Source of the DNA: Inquilinus sp052113205
GTDB lineage: Bacteria; Pseudomonadota; Alphaproteobacteria; DSM-16000; Inquilinaceae
Direction: 5' to 3'
Assembly: GCF_052113205.1 (NCBI RefSeq)
Contig: NZ_JBFRCU010000022.1
Location: 18,596 to 82,595 of the forward strand
Length of the DNA stretch: 64,000 nucleotides
Both the position numbers and the translations under genes were made by a program. Below are positions 33,614 to 42,671 of the stretch, piece after piece (positions within the stretch are counted from its first letter, which is position 1; the number at the start of each line of letters is the position of its first letter). The notes under the pieces were generated by a model, which was given only the letters and a program-made list of their open reading frames with translations, was not told where the DNA came from and ran no database searches.

Positions 33614-36600
33614 TCATTCGGCCGGCGTGCTTGGCGCCTCGGCCCGCGGCTTCGGCGCGATCGAGCCGCCCAGCAGCTTCTCATGCACCCATTCGCGGAC
33701 ATGCTGCAGGGTGACGTACAACATCGGGATCAGGAAGATGCCGATCGCCGAGGCCGCGATCATGCCGCCGAACACCGAGGTGCCGACACCGCGCCGGCTG
33801 GCCGCGGCCGCGCCCGCCGCCGTCACCAGCGGCACCAGGCCCAGAATGAAGGCGAAGCTGGTCATCATCACCGGCCGGAAGCGCAGCCGGGCGCCCTCGA
33901 TCGCGGCCTCGGCGATCGACGACCCCTCCTCGCGCTTGGCTTTGGCGAATTCGACGATCAGGATGCCGTTCTTGCTGGCCAGCGCGATCAGCACGACGAT
34001 GCCGATCTGGGCGTAGACGTCGTTCGACAGGCCGGCGATCCAAAGCGCCGCCATGCCGCCGACGATGCCGACGATGACCGACAGCAGCACGCCGATCGGG
34101 ATCGACCAGCTCTCGTACAGCGCCACCAGGAACAGATAGGCGAACAGCACGGCGAGGCCGAGGATGAAGCCGGTCTGGCCGGCCGCCTCCAGCTCCTGCA
34201 GCGCGGTGCCGGTCCATTCGAAGCCGTAGCCGGCCGGCAGGGTGGCGGCCGATGCCTTGGTCATCGCCGCCAGCGATTCGCCCGAGCTGAAGCCCGGCGC
34301 GGCGCTGCCCAGGATGTTCACCGCCCGATAGTTGTTGTAGCGGGTGATGAACAGCGGCCCGAGCTGCTGCTGCGCGTCGACCAGTGACCGCATCGGCACC
34401 ATCTGGCCGGTCGAGGAGCGGACATAGATCCGGTAGATGTCGTCGACCGTGCGGCGGTCGTTGGCCTCGCCCTGGGCGATCACCTGCCAGGTGCGGCCGA
34501 ACAGGTTGAAGTCGTTGATGTAGAAGCCGCCCAGCGTCGCCTGCAGCGCGTTGAAGATGGCGCTGACGCCGACGCCGAGATTCTGCGCCTTCTCGCGGTC
34601 CAGGTTCAGGAAGATCTGCGGCGTGTTGGCGTTGTAGGAGGTGAAGACCTGGGCCAGGCCCGGCGTCTGGTTGGCGGCCACCACCAGCCCCTGCGCCACC
34701 GCCGCCAGCTCGTTCGGGCTTTTGCCCTCGAGATCCTCGAGCTGGTACTGGAAGCCGCCGGCGGTGCCCAGGCCGATGATCGGCGGCAGGTTCAGGGGGA
34801 TGATCAGCGCGTCGCGGACGCCTGCGGTGCGGATCGCCACCTGGCGGATCACGTTGAACACCGTGATCCCTTCCTTGACCCGCTCGTCGAACGGCTTCAG
34901 CGCCACCACCAGGAAGGCGGCGTTCGGCTCGGCCAGGCCGTCGATGAAGCTGCGGCCGACCACGCCGGTGATGTCGGCAACGCCGGGGATGTCCCTGACC
35001 AGCGCCTCGACCTGCTCGGTCACCTGGGTGGTGCGGCTGATCGCGGCGGCGGCCGGCAGCTTCATCTCGACGAAGAACAGGCCCTGGTCCTCGTCCGGCA
35101 GGAAGCCGGTCGGGGTGGCGCTGTTGAGCAGCCAGGCCAGGCCGCCGAAGGCCGCGATCAGCGCGATCGACAGCACCGCCATCCGCACCAGCCGGGCAAC
35201 GATCCAGGCATAGCCGTCGCGCACCTTGTCGATGCCGCCGGACACCCGGCCCATGACCCGGCCGTACAGCCCCGGGCGGTGGCCGGGCCGGTGCGGCTTC
35301 AGGAACACGCCGCACAGGGCCGGGCTCAGCGTCAGCGCGTTCAGGGCCGAGATCAGCATCGCCACCGACACGGTAACGGCGAATTGCGAGTACAGCTCGC
35401 CGGTGATGCCGGGGATGAAGCCGACCGGCACGAACACCGACAGCAGTACCAGGGTGATGGCGATGATCGGCGCGGTGATCTCGCGCATCGCCAGCTTGGT
35501 CGCCTCCTTGGCCGGCAGCCCGGTCTCGGCCATCACCCGCTCGACGTTCTCGACCACGACGATGGCGTCGTCGACGACGATGCCGATCGCCAGGATCATC
35601 GCGAACATCGAGATGGTGTTGGCGGAGAAGCCGAAGGCCAGCAGCACCGCGAAGGTGCCGACCAGCGACACCGGCACCGCGATGATCGGGATCAGCGTGG
35701 CGCGCAGGTTGCCGAGGAACACGAACACCACGATCGCGACCAGCACGAAGGCTTCCAGCAGGGTCTTGATCACCTCGCCGATGGTCTCGGTGACGAAGAC
35801 GGTGGTGTCGTAGGTGATCCGGTAGTCGACGCCGGCGGGGAACCGCTCTTTCAGCCGCTCCATCTCCGCCCGCACGCCCTCGGCCGCCGAGACGGCGTTG
35901 GAGCCGGGCGACTGGTAGATGCCGATCACCGCGGCCGGCGCGCCGTTCAGCCGGGCGGTGGTGTCGTAGGACTGGGCGTTCAGCTCCAGCCGCGCCACGT
36001 CCTTCAGCCGCACCACCGACCCGTCCGGGTTGGCGCGCAGGATGATGTCCTCGAACTGCTTGACGTCGGTCAGCCGGCCCAGGGTCTGCAGCGTCACCTG
36101 GATCTGCTGGTTGTCCGGCATCGGCTGGGCGCCCAGGCGGCCGACGGCGGCCTGCACGTTCTGGCCCTGCACCGCGGTGACGATGTCGTTCGGGGTCAGG
36201 CCGAAGCTGGTCAACTGATCGGTGCTGTACCAGATCCGCATCGCGTAGTTCAGGGTGCCGAACAGCGACGCCTGGCCGACGCCGCTGACGCGGGCCAGCG
36301 AATCGACCACGTTGATGATCGCGTAGTTGTTCAGGAACAGCGCGTCCTGGCTCTTGTCCGGCGAATACAGGGTGACCAGCTGCAGGATCGCCGAGGACTG
36401 CTTTTTCACCGTCAGTCCCTGGGCCGTCACCTCGCTCGGCAGCTTCGGCTCGGCCAGGGCGACGCGGTTCTGGACGTTGACGGTGTTGATGTCCGGGTCG
36501 GTGCCGACGGCGAAGCTGATGGTCAGCGAGTACGAGCCGTCGCTGCCGCTGGTCGACGACATGTACAGCATGTTGTCGACGCCGTTGACCTGGGCCTCGA

Positions 36601-36796
36601 TCGGCTGCGCCACGGTCGATTCGACCACCGCGGCGCTGGCGCCGGGATAGGCGCCGCTGACCGACACCTGCGGCGGCACGATGTCGGGGAACTGCGCGAT
36701 CGGGATGCTGCGGATCGCGATCAGCCCGGCCAGGGTGATGACGATCGCGATGACGATCGCGAAGCGCGGGCGATCGACGAAGATCGAGGACAGCAT
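33614..36796 (-). CDS. RND efflux pump inner-membrane permease (AcrB/MexB type, HAE1 family)
   Basis: 1060 residues, the standard length. Twelve membrane segments with the proton-relay acids in GIVVDDAIVVVENVERVM, a large periplasmic part and the HAE1 signature regions (FVDRPRFAIVIAIVITLAGL at the start, SKNGILIVEFAKAKREEG late). It exports drugs, dyes or detergents with a periplasmic adaptor and an outer-membrane channel. The adaptor gene is 4 bases upstream. No TolC-type gene lies in the window. Confidence 0.95.
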   Translation of the reverse strand: MLSSIFVDRPRFAIVIAIVITLAGLIAIRSIPIAQFPDIVPPQVSVSGAYPGASAAVVESTVAQPIEAQVNGVDNMLYMSSTSGSDGSYSLTISFAVGTDPDINTVNVQNRVALAEPKLPSEVTAQGLTVKKQSSAILQLVTLYSPDKSQDALFLNNYAIINVVDSLARVSGVGQASLFGTLNYAMRIWYSTDQLTSFGLTPNDIVTAVQGQNVQAAVGRLGAQPMPDNQQIQVTLQTLGRLTDVKQFEDIILRANPDGSVVRLKDVARLELNAQSYDTTARLNGAPAAVIGIYQSPGSNAVSAAEGVRAEMERLKERFPAGVDYRITYDTTVFVTETIGEVIKTLLEAFVLVAIVVFVFLGNLRATLIPIIAVPVSLVGTFAVLLAFGFSANTISMFAMILAIGIVVDDAIVVVENVERVMAETGLPAKEATKLAMREITAPIIAITLVLLSVFVPVGFIPGITGELYSQFAVTVSVAMLISALNALTLSPALCGVFLKPHRPGHRPGLYGRVMGRVSGGIDKVRDGYAWIVARLVRMAVLSIALIAAFGGLAWLLNSATPTGFLPDEDQGLFFVEMKLPAAAAISRTTQVTEQVEALVRDIPGVADITGVVGRSFIDGLAEPNAAFLVVALKPFDERVKEGITVFNVIRQVAIRTAGVRDALIIPLNLPPIIGLGTAGGFQYQLEDLEGKSPNELAAVAQGLVVAANQTPGLAQVFTSYNANTPQIFLNLDREKAQNLGVGVSAIFNALQATLGGFYINDFNLFGRTWQVIAQGEANDRRTVDDIYRIYVRSSTGQMVPMRSLVDAQQQLGPLFITRYNNYRAVNILGSAAPGFSSGESLAAMTKASAATLPAGYGFEWTGTALQELEAAGQTGFILGLAVLFAYLFLVALYESWSIPIGVLLSVIVGIVGGMAALWIAGLSNDVYAQIGIVVLIALASKNGILIVEFAKAKREEGSSIAEAAIEGARLRFRPVMMTSFAFILGLVPLVTAAGAAAASRRGVGTSVFGGMIAASAIGIFLIPMLYVTLQHVREWVHEKLLGGSIAPKPRAEAPSTPAE

Positions 36797-36800
36797 CGGG

Positions 36801-37970
36801 TCACTTCCCCGCCGGCTTGGCCGGCGTTGCGTCGGCTGCCGCAGGGGCGGGGTTGACCTCCTGGCCCGGCCGCACCTTCTGCACGCCGTCGACGATGACG
36901 ACGTCGCCGTCGTTCAGCCCCTGCTGCACCACCACGTCGGCGCCCTGGTTGGGGCCGGTGGTGATGTGCTTGGCGGCCGCCTTGTTACCCTCGCCGACCA
37001 CCAGCACATAGCTGCCGGTCTGGTCGGTCAGGATCGCGCGCTGCGGGATGACCAGCGCCTCGACCGGGTCTTTCCGCTCCGCCGTCACCCGGGCGTACTG
37101 CCCGTCGGTCAGGATCCGGTTCGGGTTCTGGAACACCGCCCGCACCATCAGCGTGTCGGTGTTCTGGTCGACCTTGACGTCGGTGAAGTCGATCTTGCCG
37201 GTCTGCGGGTATTCCGACCCGTTGGCCAGGGTCAGCTTCACCACCACGTCCTGCGGCTCGACCCTGCCGGACCCGCTGGCCTGCTGCACGTCCTGGATGA
37301 AGCGGTCGCTGACCGGGAAGACGACGTAGATCGGGTCCTGGCTGACGATGGTGGCCAGCGTCCCGGTGCTCGGCCCCACCAGCGCGCCGACGCTGTAGGC
37401 CGAAATGCCGACGCGCCCGTCGAACGGCGCCTTGATGTCGGTGTAGCCGAAATTGATCTGCGCCTGCTCCAGCGCCGCCTGGTTCTGCTGCACCGATGCC
37501 ACCGCCGATTTCTCCGTCGCGATGCGGTCGTCCAGCGTCGCCTGCGAGACGTTCTGGTTCTTGATCAGCTCGCGGGCCCGGTCGGTCTGCAGCTTGGCGT
37601 TGTCGGCGGTGGCCTGGGCGCTGGCCAGGTTGGCCTGGGCCTGGTCGACCGCGGCCTGGTAGGTGTCCTTCTCCAGCACGAACAGCTGCTGGCCGGCCTT
37701 CACCTCCTGGCCTTCGGTGTAGTTGCGCTGCTGCAGGAAGCCCTCGACCCGGGCCACCAGGTCCACCTTGTTCACCGCCTGGACCCGGCCGACGAAGGTG
37801 ACGCCCGCGGCCACCGGCCGCTTGGCGGCGGTGACGACGCCGACGGCCGGCGGCGGCATCTGCGGCGCCTGGGCCTGCTTCTCGGAGGATTCGTTGCAGC
37901 CGGCGAGGAGGAGAAGGCCGAAGGCGATGGCGGGGGCGCGATGTCGGCGCGCAATCCAGGATCCCGTCAT
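36801..37970 (-). CDS. RND efflux pump periplasmic adaptor (AcrA/MexA type)
   Basis: 389 residues. A lipoprotein-type signal with LLLAGCNES, so it is anchored in the inner membrane. Then come the lipoyl-type halves (GRVQAVNKVDLVARVEGFLQ and FGYTDIKAPFDGRVG) around a coiled-coil hairpin (about 95-165), beta-barrel and membrane-proximal domains. First gene of the operon with the permease. Its 180-base upstream gap is shared with a divergent gene. No regulator gene is adjacent. Confidence 0.95.
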   Translation of the reverse strand: MTGSWIARRHRAPAIAFGLLLLAGCNESSEKQAQAPQMPPPAVGVVTAAKRPVAAGVTFVGRVQAVNKVDLVARVEGFLQQRNYTEGQEVKAGQQLFVLEKDTYQAAVDQAQANLASAQATADNAKLQTDRARELIKNQNVSQATLDDRIATEKSAVASVQQNQAALEQAQINFGYTDIKAPFDGRVGISAYSVGALVGPSTGTLATIVSQDPIYVVFPVSDRFIQDVQQASGSGRVEPQDVVVKLTLANGSEYPQTGKIDFTDVKVDQNTDTLMVRAVFQNPNRILTDGQYARVTAERKDPVEALVIPQRAILTDQTGSYVLVVGEGNKAAAKHITTGPNQGADVVVQQGLNDGDVVIVDGVQKVRPGQEVNPAPAAADATPAKPAGK

Positions 37971-38152
37971 GATGGGCCCGTCTCCTTCGGCTTTGATCAG
38001 AATATGTGTTTATGCTCTGTTGCGCCGCAGGCGCCCAATCCCGTGCACGGTATCATTGTTTTGCTGTCGGGAAAGCATCTTGCAGATATTGCGCGAGCGG
38101 AACAGTGAGACCGACCGCGGGTTGAGCAAGCAATGAGGTCTGGAGGATTGTG

Positions 38153-38770
38153 ATGAGGTTTCGGCCGACTCTGATCGCGCTCGCCGTGGCGGCGGTTGCG
38201 ACTGCCGCTCAGGCCCAGAGCTCGCTGCTGAACGATGACCCGTTGACGCTGCCCGGCCGGTCGGCGTCGACTCCTACCCCGGCCCAGCCGCTGGTCAAGC
38301 CGGGCATCCCGTCGCGGCCGGAACAGCCGATGGCGGCGCCCGCGGCGCTCCCGGCGGCCCCTGCGGCGCCGGCCGTCCAGGATGCGGGACGCACCGTCCG
38401 GCTCGAGCAGGAGCAGGCGCATCCGAGCGGCGTGGCGATGATGCTGACCGGCATCACCTACCGGGCCGACAGCATCATCGTCTCCGCCAGCATCCTCAAC
38501 CGGTCCGACCGGTCGGTCTCGCTCAACCGCGGCGGCAGCAGCCTGGTCCTGGTGGACGACAGGGGCCGCAGCCATCCCTTCGTGCCGCCGGCCGACAATC
38601 CGGAGGTCCAGGTCTCCCCGCGCTCGCGGGTGACCGCCAGCTTCGTCTTCGCCGGACCGCTCACCGGCAATACCCGGTCGATGCAGCTCTCGACCAACGG
38701 TCCGTCGGGCAGCCGCAACGACCGGTTGACCTCGGCGCCGGCCTTCCAGTTCCGCGTGCCTGTTTCCTGA
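38153..38770 (+). CDS. exported protein of unknown function
   Basis: 205 residues. Signal peptide ending AAQAQ, then a Pro/Ala-rich low-complexity stretch (about 25-80) and a C-terminal beta-rich domain of about 120 residues (ITYRADSIIVSASILNRSDRSVSLN, VTASFVFAGPL) that resembles a small immunoglobulin-like fold. ATG 38153 has GGAGG 6 bases ahead. A GTG three bases earlier is less well spaced. Divergent from the RND adaptor gene. No family recognised. Confidence 0.65.
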   Translation: MRFRPTLIALAVAAVATAAQAQSSLLNDDPLTLPGRSASTPTPAQPLVKPGIPSRPEQPMAAPAALPAAPAAPAVQDAGRTVRLEQEQAHPSGVAMMLTGITYRADSIIVSASILNRSDRSVSLNRGGSSLVLVDDRGRSHPFVPPADNPEVQVSPRSRVTASFVFAGPLTGNTRSMQLSTNGPSGSRNDRLTSAPAFQFRVPVS

Positions 38771-38784
38771 GAGACTCGACCGGG

Positions 38785-39192
38785 TCAGATGAACAGCAGC
38801 TGGCCGTCGCGCGGCGATTCGGCCAGCAGGGTGACGACGCCGGCGATCTCGGCCGGCACCGCCAGCTCGGCTGGGGTGAGGCCAAGCGCGCGCAGCCCCA
38901 TCTCGCAGGCGACGAAGCGCACGCTCAGCGCCTGGCAGGCCTCCAGCAGCTCGGTGAAGGTCGCCACCCGGCGGGCGGCGAACTCCGCCTCCTGCGCCTC
39001 GGCGCCGCCATCCAGCCGGCGCCAGCCCTCGGGCAGCAGCGCCCGCAGCGCCGGGCCGGTGAAGAACAGCGTCGCCCGGCGGTTGGTCGCGGCGGCGGCG
39101 CTGGCCAGAACCAGGGCGTAATGCACGCGGTCGAAGCGGCCGTCGAACACCACGATCGACAGCGCGCCGATTCCCGCCGGCCCCTCAGCCAT
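38785..39192 (-). CDS. DsrE/DsrF-like protein
   Basis: 135 residues. The alternating beta/alpha pattern (LSIVVFDGRFDRVHYALVLASAAAATNRRATLFFTG, FVACEMGLRALGL, IAGVVTLL) fits the DsrE/F-like fold. Family members carry or transfer sulfur through cysteines. Here a cysteine lies in the CEMGLRALG stretch, the conserved place in many DsrE-like proteins. Its start overlaps the end of the MoeB/ThiF-like gene by 8 bases, suggesting the two act together. Confidence 0.75.
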   Translation of the reverse strand: MAEGPAGIGALSIVVFDGRFDRVHYALVLASAAAATNRRATLFFTGPALRALLPEGWRRLDGGAEAQEAEFAARRVATFTELLEACQALSVRFVACEMGLRALGLTPAELAVPAEIAGVVTLLAESPRDGQLLFI

Positions 39193-39979
39193 GGTGATGC
39201 GACAGGTCGGTCATCGTCGGGTTGTCACCGCACAACGGGCAGTCCGGGTCGCGCGGCAGGGCGATCTCGCGCAGCCGCGCCTCCAGCGCATCGTACAGCA
39301 GCAGGCGGCCGGACAGGCCCTCGCCGATGCCCAGGATCTCCTTGATCGTCTCGATCGCCTGCATCGACCCCAGCACGCCGGGCAGCGCGCCGAACACGCC
39401 GGCCTCCGAGCAGCTCGGCACCGTGCCCGGGTCGGGCGGCGCCGGGAACAGGCAGCGGTAGCAGGGGTGCGGGTCGCCGAGATGCGCCTTGAAGGTCGAT
39501 AGCTGCGCCTCGAAGCGCAGCATCGCGGCCGAGACCAGCGGCCGCTGCGCCAGGTAGCAGGCATCGTTCAGCAGGTAGCGGGTGGCGAAGTTGTCGCTGC
39601 CGTCGACCACGATGTCGAAGGCGGCCACCCGCTCCAGCGCCGAGGCCGCGGTCAGCCGCTCGGCGAAGCGCTCGACCATGACCTCGGGGTTCAGCGCCTG
39701 CAGCCGGGCGGTGGCGCTGTCGACCTTGAGCTGGCCCAGCGTGGTGGTGTCGTGCACCACCTGGCGCTGCAGGTTGGACAGCTCGACCAGGTCGTCGTCA
39801 TACAGCCCGATGGTGCCGATCCCGGCGGCGGCGAGGTACAGCAGCAGGGGCGAGCCGAGGCCGCCGGCGCCGATCACCAGCACCCGGGCGGCCAGCAGCT
39901 TTTCCTGACCCTTGCCGCCGACCTCGGGCAGCAGGATGTGGCGCGCATAGCGCTTGATCTGGGCGTCGGTGAAGCTCAT
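39185..39979 (-). CDS. HesA/MoeB/ThiF-family adenylyltransferase
   Basis: 264 residues. The nucleotide motif GAGGLGSPLLLYLAAAGIG, the arginine finger region NLQRQVVHDT, the DNFATRYLLND stretch, and zinc cysteines in CYRC and CPLC are present. It activates the C-terminal Gly-Gly of a MoaD/ThiS-like sulfur carrier by adenylation. No carrier gene is next to it. The start at 39979 (MSFTDAQIKRYARHILLPEVG) matches the family; the longer frame is spurious. Confidence 0.9.
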   Translation of the reverse strand: MSFTDAQIKRYARHILLPEVGGKGQEKLLAARVLVIGAGGLGSPLLLYLAAAGIGTIGLYDDDLVELSNLQRQVVHDTTTLGQLKVDSATARLQALNPEVMVERFAERLTAASALERVAAFDIVVDGSDNFATRYLLNDACYLAQRPLVSAAMLRFEAQLSTFKAHLGDPHPCYRCLFPAPPDPGTVPSCSEAGVFGALPGVLGSMQAIETIKEILGIGEGLSGRLLLYDALEARLREIALPRDPDCPLCGDNPTMTDLSHHHG

Positions 39980-40142
39980 GGCCGGAGCATAGCCCCGCGC
40001 CCGCGGCCTGAACAGCCGGGGTAGCACGCTCGACCGCTTCGCTGCGCTGCGACGTGTCGCCCGGCTGGGACCTTGTGGCGCGTCGGGAAGTGCGTGGGCG
40101 ATCGATGGAATCGTGGCATATTCTTTCCGGGCCAAGAAATAA

Positions 40143-40167
40143 GGCAACCGGAGTCGGGTCGGTTGCC
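40143..40167 (+). promoter_or_regulatory. inverted repeat in the cydA leader
   Basis: GGCAACC and GGTTGCC are perfect 7-base arms with an 11-base loop, ending 3 bases before the GGAG ribosome site of cydA. It could be an operator or an RNA stem controlling translation. Confidence 0.4.
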
Positions 40168-40181
40168 GACGGAGAATTGTC

Positions 40182-41573
40182 ATGGATCTCGATCCAGTCC
40201 TCCTGTCGCGGTTCCAGTTCGGCTTCGTCATGTCGTTCCACTTCCTGTTCCCGGCCTTCACCATCGGGGTGGCCAGCTGGCTGGCGGTGCTCGAGGCGCT
40301 GTGGCTGAAGACCGGGCGGGCCGAATTCCGCATCCTGTACAAGTTCTGGATCAAGATCTTCGCCGTCTCCTTCGGCGTCGGCGTGGTCACCGGCATCGTC
40401 ATGACCTACCAGTTCGGCACCAATTGGAGCGAGCTGTCGCGGATCGGCGGCAGCATCCTCGGGCCGCTGCTGGGCTACGAGGTGGTGATGGCCTTCTTCC
40501 TCGAGGCCGGCTTCCTCGGCATCATGCTGTTCGGCTGGGACAAGGTGCCGCGCGCGGTCCATCTCGCCGCCACCTGCGCCGTCGCGGTCGGCACCGCGAC
40601 CTCCGCCTTCTGGATCCTGTCGGCAAACTCCTTCCTGCACACCCCCGCCGGCTACGAGGTCGTGAACGGCATATTGGAGCCGACCGACTGGCTGGCCATC
40701 GTGTTCAACCCGTCCTTCCCGATCCGCTTCCTGCACACCGTCACCGCCGCCTACCTGACCACCGCCTTCGTCATCATCGGCGTCTCGGCCTGGTACCTGC
40801 TGCGCGGCCGCGCCGTGCTCGAATCGCGCCAGGCCTTCTCGATGGGGCTGTGGCTGATCGCGGTGCTGACGCCGCTGCAGATCATCCTCGGCGACCAGTC
40901 GGGGCTGGAGGTGCGGGCGCACCAGCCGGCCAAGCTGGCGGCGATCGAGGCGCATTGGCAGACCGGCGGCGACGTGCCGCTGATCCTGTTCGCCTGGCCG
41001 GACCAGGCCGGCGAGAAGAACGACTTCACGATCGAGATCCCGCATATCGGCTCGCTGATCCTGACCCACAGCTGGGGCGGGTCGGTGCAGGGGCTGAAGG
41101 ATTTCCCGCCCGACCAGCGGCCGCCGGTCGCGATCGTGTTCTGGACCTTCCGGATCATGGTCGGCCTCGGCTTCCTGATGCTCGGCGCCGGGCTGCTGGG
41201 ACTGGTGCTGCGGGCGACCGGCCGGCTCTACGACAGCCGCTGGTTCCAGCGCATCATGGTGGCGATGATCCCGTCCGGCTTCGCCGCCGTGATTGCCGGC
41301 TGGTACACCACCGAGATCGGGCGCCAGCCCTGGGTGGTGCAGGGCCTGCTGCGCACCGAGAACGCCCATTCGCCGGTCGGCGGCGGCAGCGTGCTGCTGT
41401 CGGTCGTCCTGTTCGTGCTGATCTACGCCATGCTGCTCGGCTCCGCCGTCTACTACATCGTCAAGCTGATCCGGATCGGGCCCGAGGCGCCGGAGGCGGA
41501 CCGCGAGGAGACCGGCAAGACCCCGGCGCGGCCGTTCTCGCTGCCGGACGCATCCCTCGAGGCCGGGGAGTGA
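40182..41573 (+). CDS. cydA: cytochrome bd-type quinol oxidase subunit I (CIO-like)
   Basis: 463 residues. Haem ligands can be placed at H20, H185 and M326 (FRIMVG). The distance between the last two is about 66 residues shorter than in E. coli CydA, so the periplasmic Q-loop is of the short type found in cyanide-insensitive oxidases. The GWYTTEIGRQPWVV motif near 365 is typical. Oxidises ubiquinol and reduces oxygen without pumping protons. GGAG precedes the ATG. Subunit II follows after 4 bases. Confidence 0.93.
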   Translation: MDLDPVLLSRFQFGFVMSFHFLFPAFTIGVASWLAVLEALWLKTGRAEFRILYKFWIKIFAVSFGVGVVTGIVMTYQFGTNWSELSRIGGSILGPLLGYEVVMAFFLEAGFLGIMLFGWDKVPRAVHLAATCAVAVGTATSAFWILSANSFLHTPAGYEVVNGILEPTDWLAIVFNPSFPIRFLHTVTAAYLTTAFVIIGVSAWYLLRGRAVLESRQAFSMGLWLIAVLTPLQIILGDQSGLEVRAHQPAKLAAIEAHWQTGGDVPLILFAWPDQAGEKNDFTIEIPHIGSLILTHSWGGSVQGLKDFPPDQRPPVAIVFWTFRIMVGLGFLMLGAGLLGLVLRATGRLYDSRWFQRIMVAMIPSGFAAVIAGWYTTEIGRQPWVVQGLLRTENAHSPVGGGSVLLSVVLFVLIYAMLLGSAVYYIVKLIRIGPEAPEADREETGKTPARPFSLPDASLEAGE

Positions 41574-41577
41574 CGCC

Positions 41578-42606
41578 ATGACACCGGATGTCTGGACCAT
41601 CGCCACCGTCCTGCCGCTGATCTGGGCCGCGATCGCCGCCGGCGGCGTGTTCATGTATGTGCTGATGGACGGGTTCGACCTCGGCGTCGGCATCCTCTTC
41701 CCCTGGGCGCATGGCGAGGAGGACCGCGACCTGATGATGAACTCGGTCGCGCCGATCTGGGACGGCAACGAGACCTGGCTGGTGCTCGGCGGCGTCATCC
41801 TGATGGCGGCCTTCCCGGCGGCCTTCGCGATCATCCTGCCGGCGGTGTACCTGCCGATCACCTTCATGGTGATGGGGCTGATCTTCCGCGGCGTCGCCTT
41901 CGAGTTCCGGTTCAAGGCCCATACCAGCAAATGGCTGTGGACCGTGGCCTTCGCCGGCGGCAGCCTGTTCGCCACCTTCTTCCAGGGCGTGGTGCTGGGC
42001 ACCTTCGTCCAGGGCTTCCCGCTGGCTGGCGGGCACTATGCCGGCGGCGCCCTCCACTGGCTTTCGCCCTTCAGCCTGATGACCGGCGTGGCGCTGGTGT
42101 TCGGCTACGGCCTGATCGGCGCCGGCTGGCTGGTGATGAAGACCGAAGGCCCGCTGCAGGCCTGGGCCCGCCGCGCCATGGCCCGGCTGCTGCTCGCGGT
42201 GCTGTTCTTCATGGCCGTGGTCAGCCTGTGGGTGCCCCTGCTCGACCAGGCCATCAGCCAGCGCTGGTTCACCTGGCCCAACATCGCCTGGTTCGCGCCG
42301 GTGCCGATCCTGGTGGTGCTGTTCGCCTGGCGGCTGTGGCTGTCGCTGCAGCGCGGGTCCGACTACGGGCCGTTCCTGTACACCATGGCGCTGTTCGTGC
42401 TCGGCTACACCGGCTTGGCGATCAGCCTGTTCCCCAAGGTGGTGCCGCCCGACCTGACCCTCTGGGACGTCGCCGCGCCGGCCTCGTCGCAGCTGTTCCT
42501 GCTGGTCGGCGTGCTGTTCCTGATCCCGGTGATCCTGGTCTACACCACCTATTCCTACTGGGTGTTCCGCGGCAAGGTCCGCCCCGGCGAGGGCTATGAT
42601 CACTGA
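41578..42606 (+). CDS. cydB: cytochrome bd-type quinol oxidase subunit II
   Basis: 342 residues with about eight to nine membrane helices. Family motifs include YVLMDGFDLGVGILFPW, NEVWLVLGG-like NETWLVLGG and RGVAFEFRFK. It pairs with CydA. No CydX small subunit and no cydDC assembly transporter follow: the next gene is a PLP enzyme 65 bases on. Confidence 0.93.
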   Translation: MTPDVWTIATVLPLIWAAIAAGGVFMYVLMDGFDLGVGILFPWAHGEEDRDLMMNSVAPIWDGNETWLVLGGVILMAAFPAAFAIILPAVYLPITFMVMGLIFRGVAFEFRFKAHTSKWLWTVAFAGGSLFATFFQGVVLGTFVQGFPLAGGHYAGGALHWLSPFSLMTGVALVFGYGLIGAGWLVMKTEGPLQAWARRAMARLLLAVLFFMAVVSLWVPLLDQAISQRWFTWPNIAWFAPVPILVVLFAWRLWLSLQRGSDYGPFLYTMALFVLGYTGLAISLFPKVVPPDLTLWDVAAPASSQLFLLVGVLFLIPVILVYTTYSYWVFRGKVRPGEGYDH

Positions 42607-42671
42607 GCCATGGGCGCGGCAGGGCGATCCGGGGTAGTCTCCGCGCCAACACGCCTTTCAGGAGAATCGCC

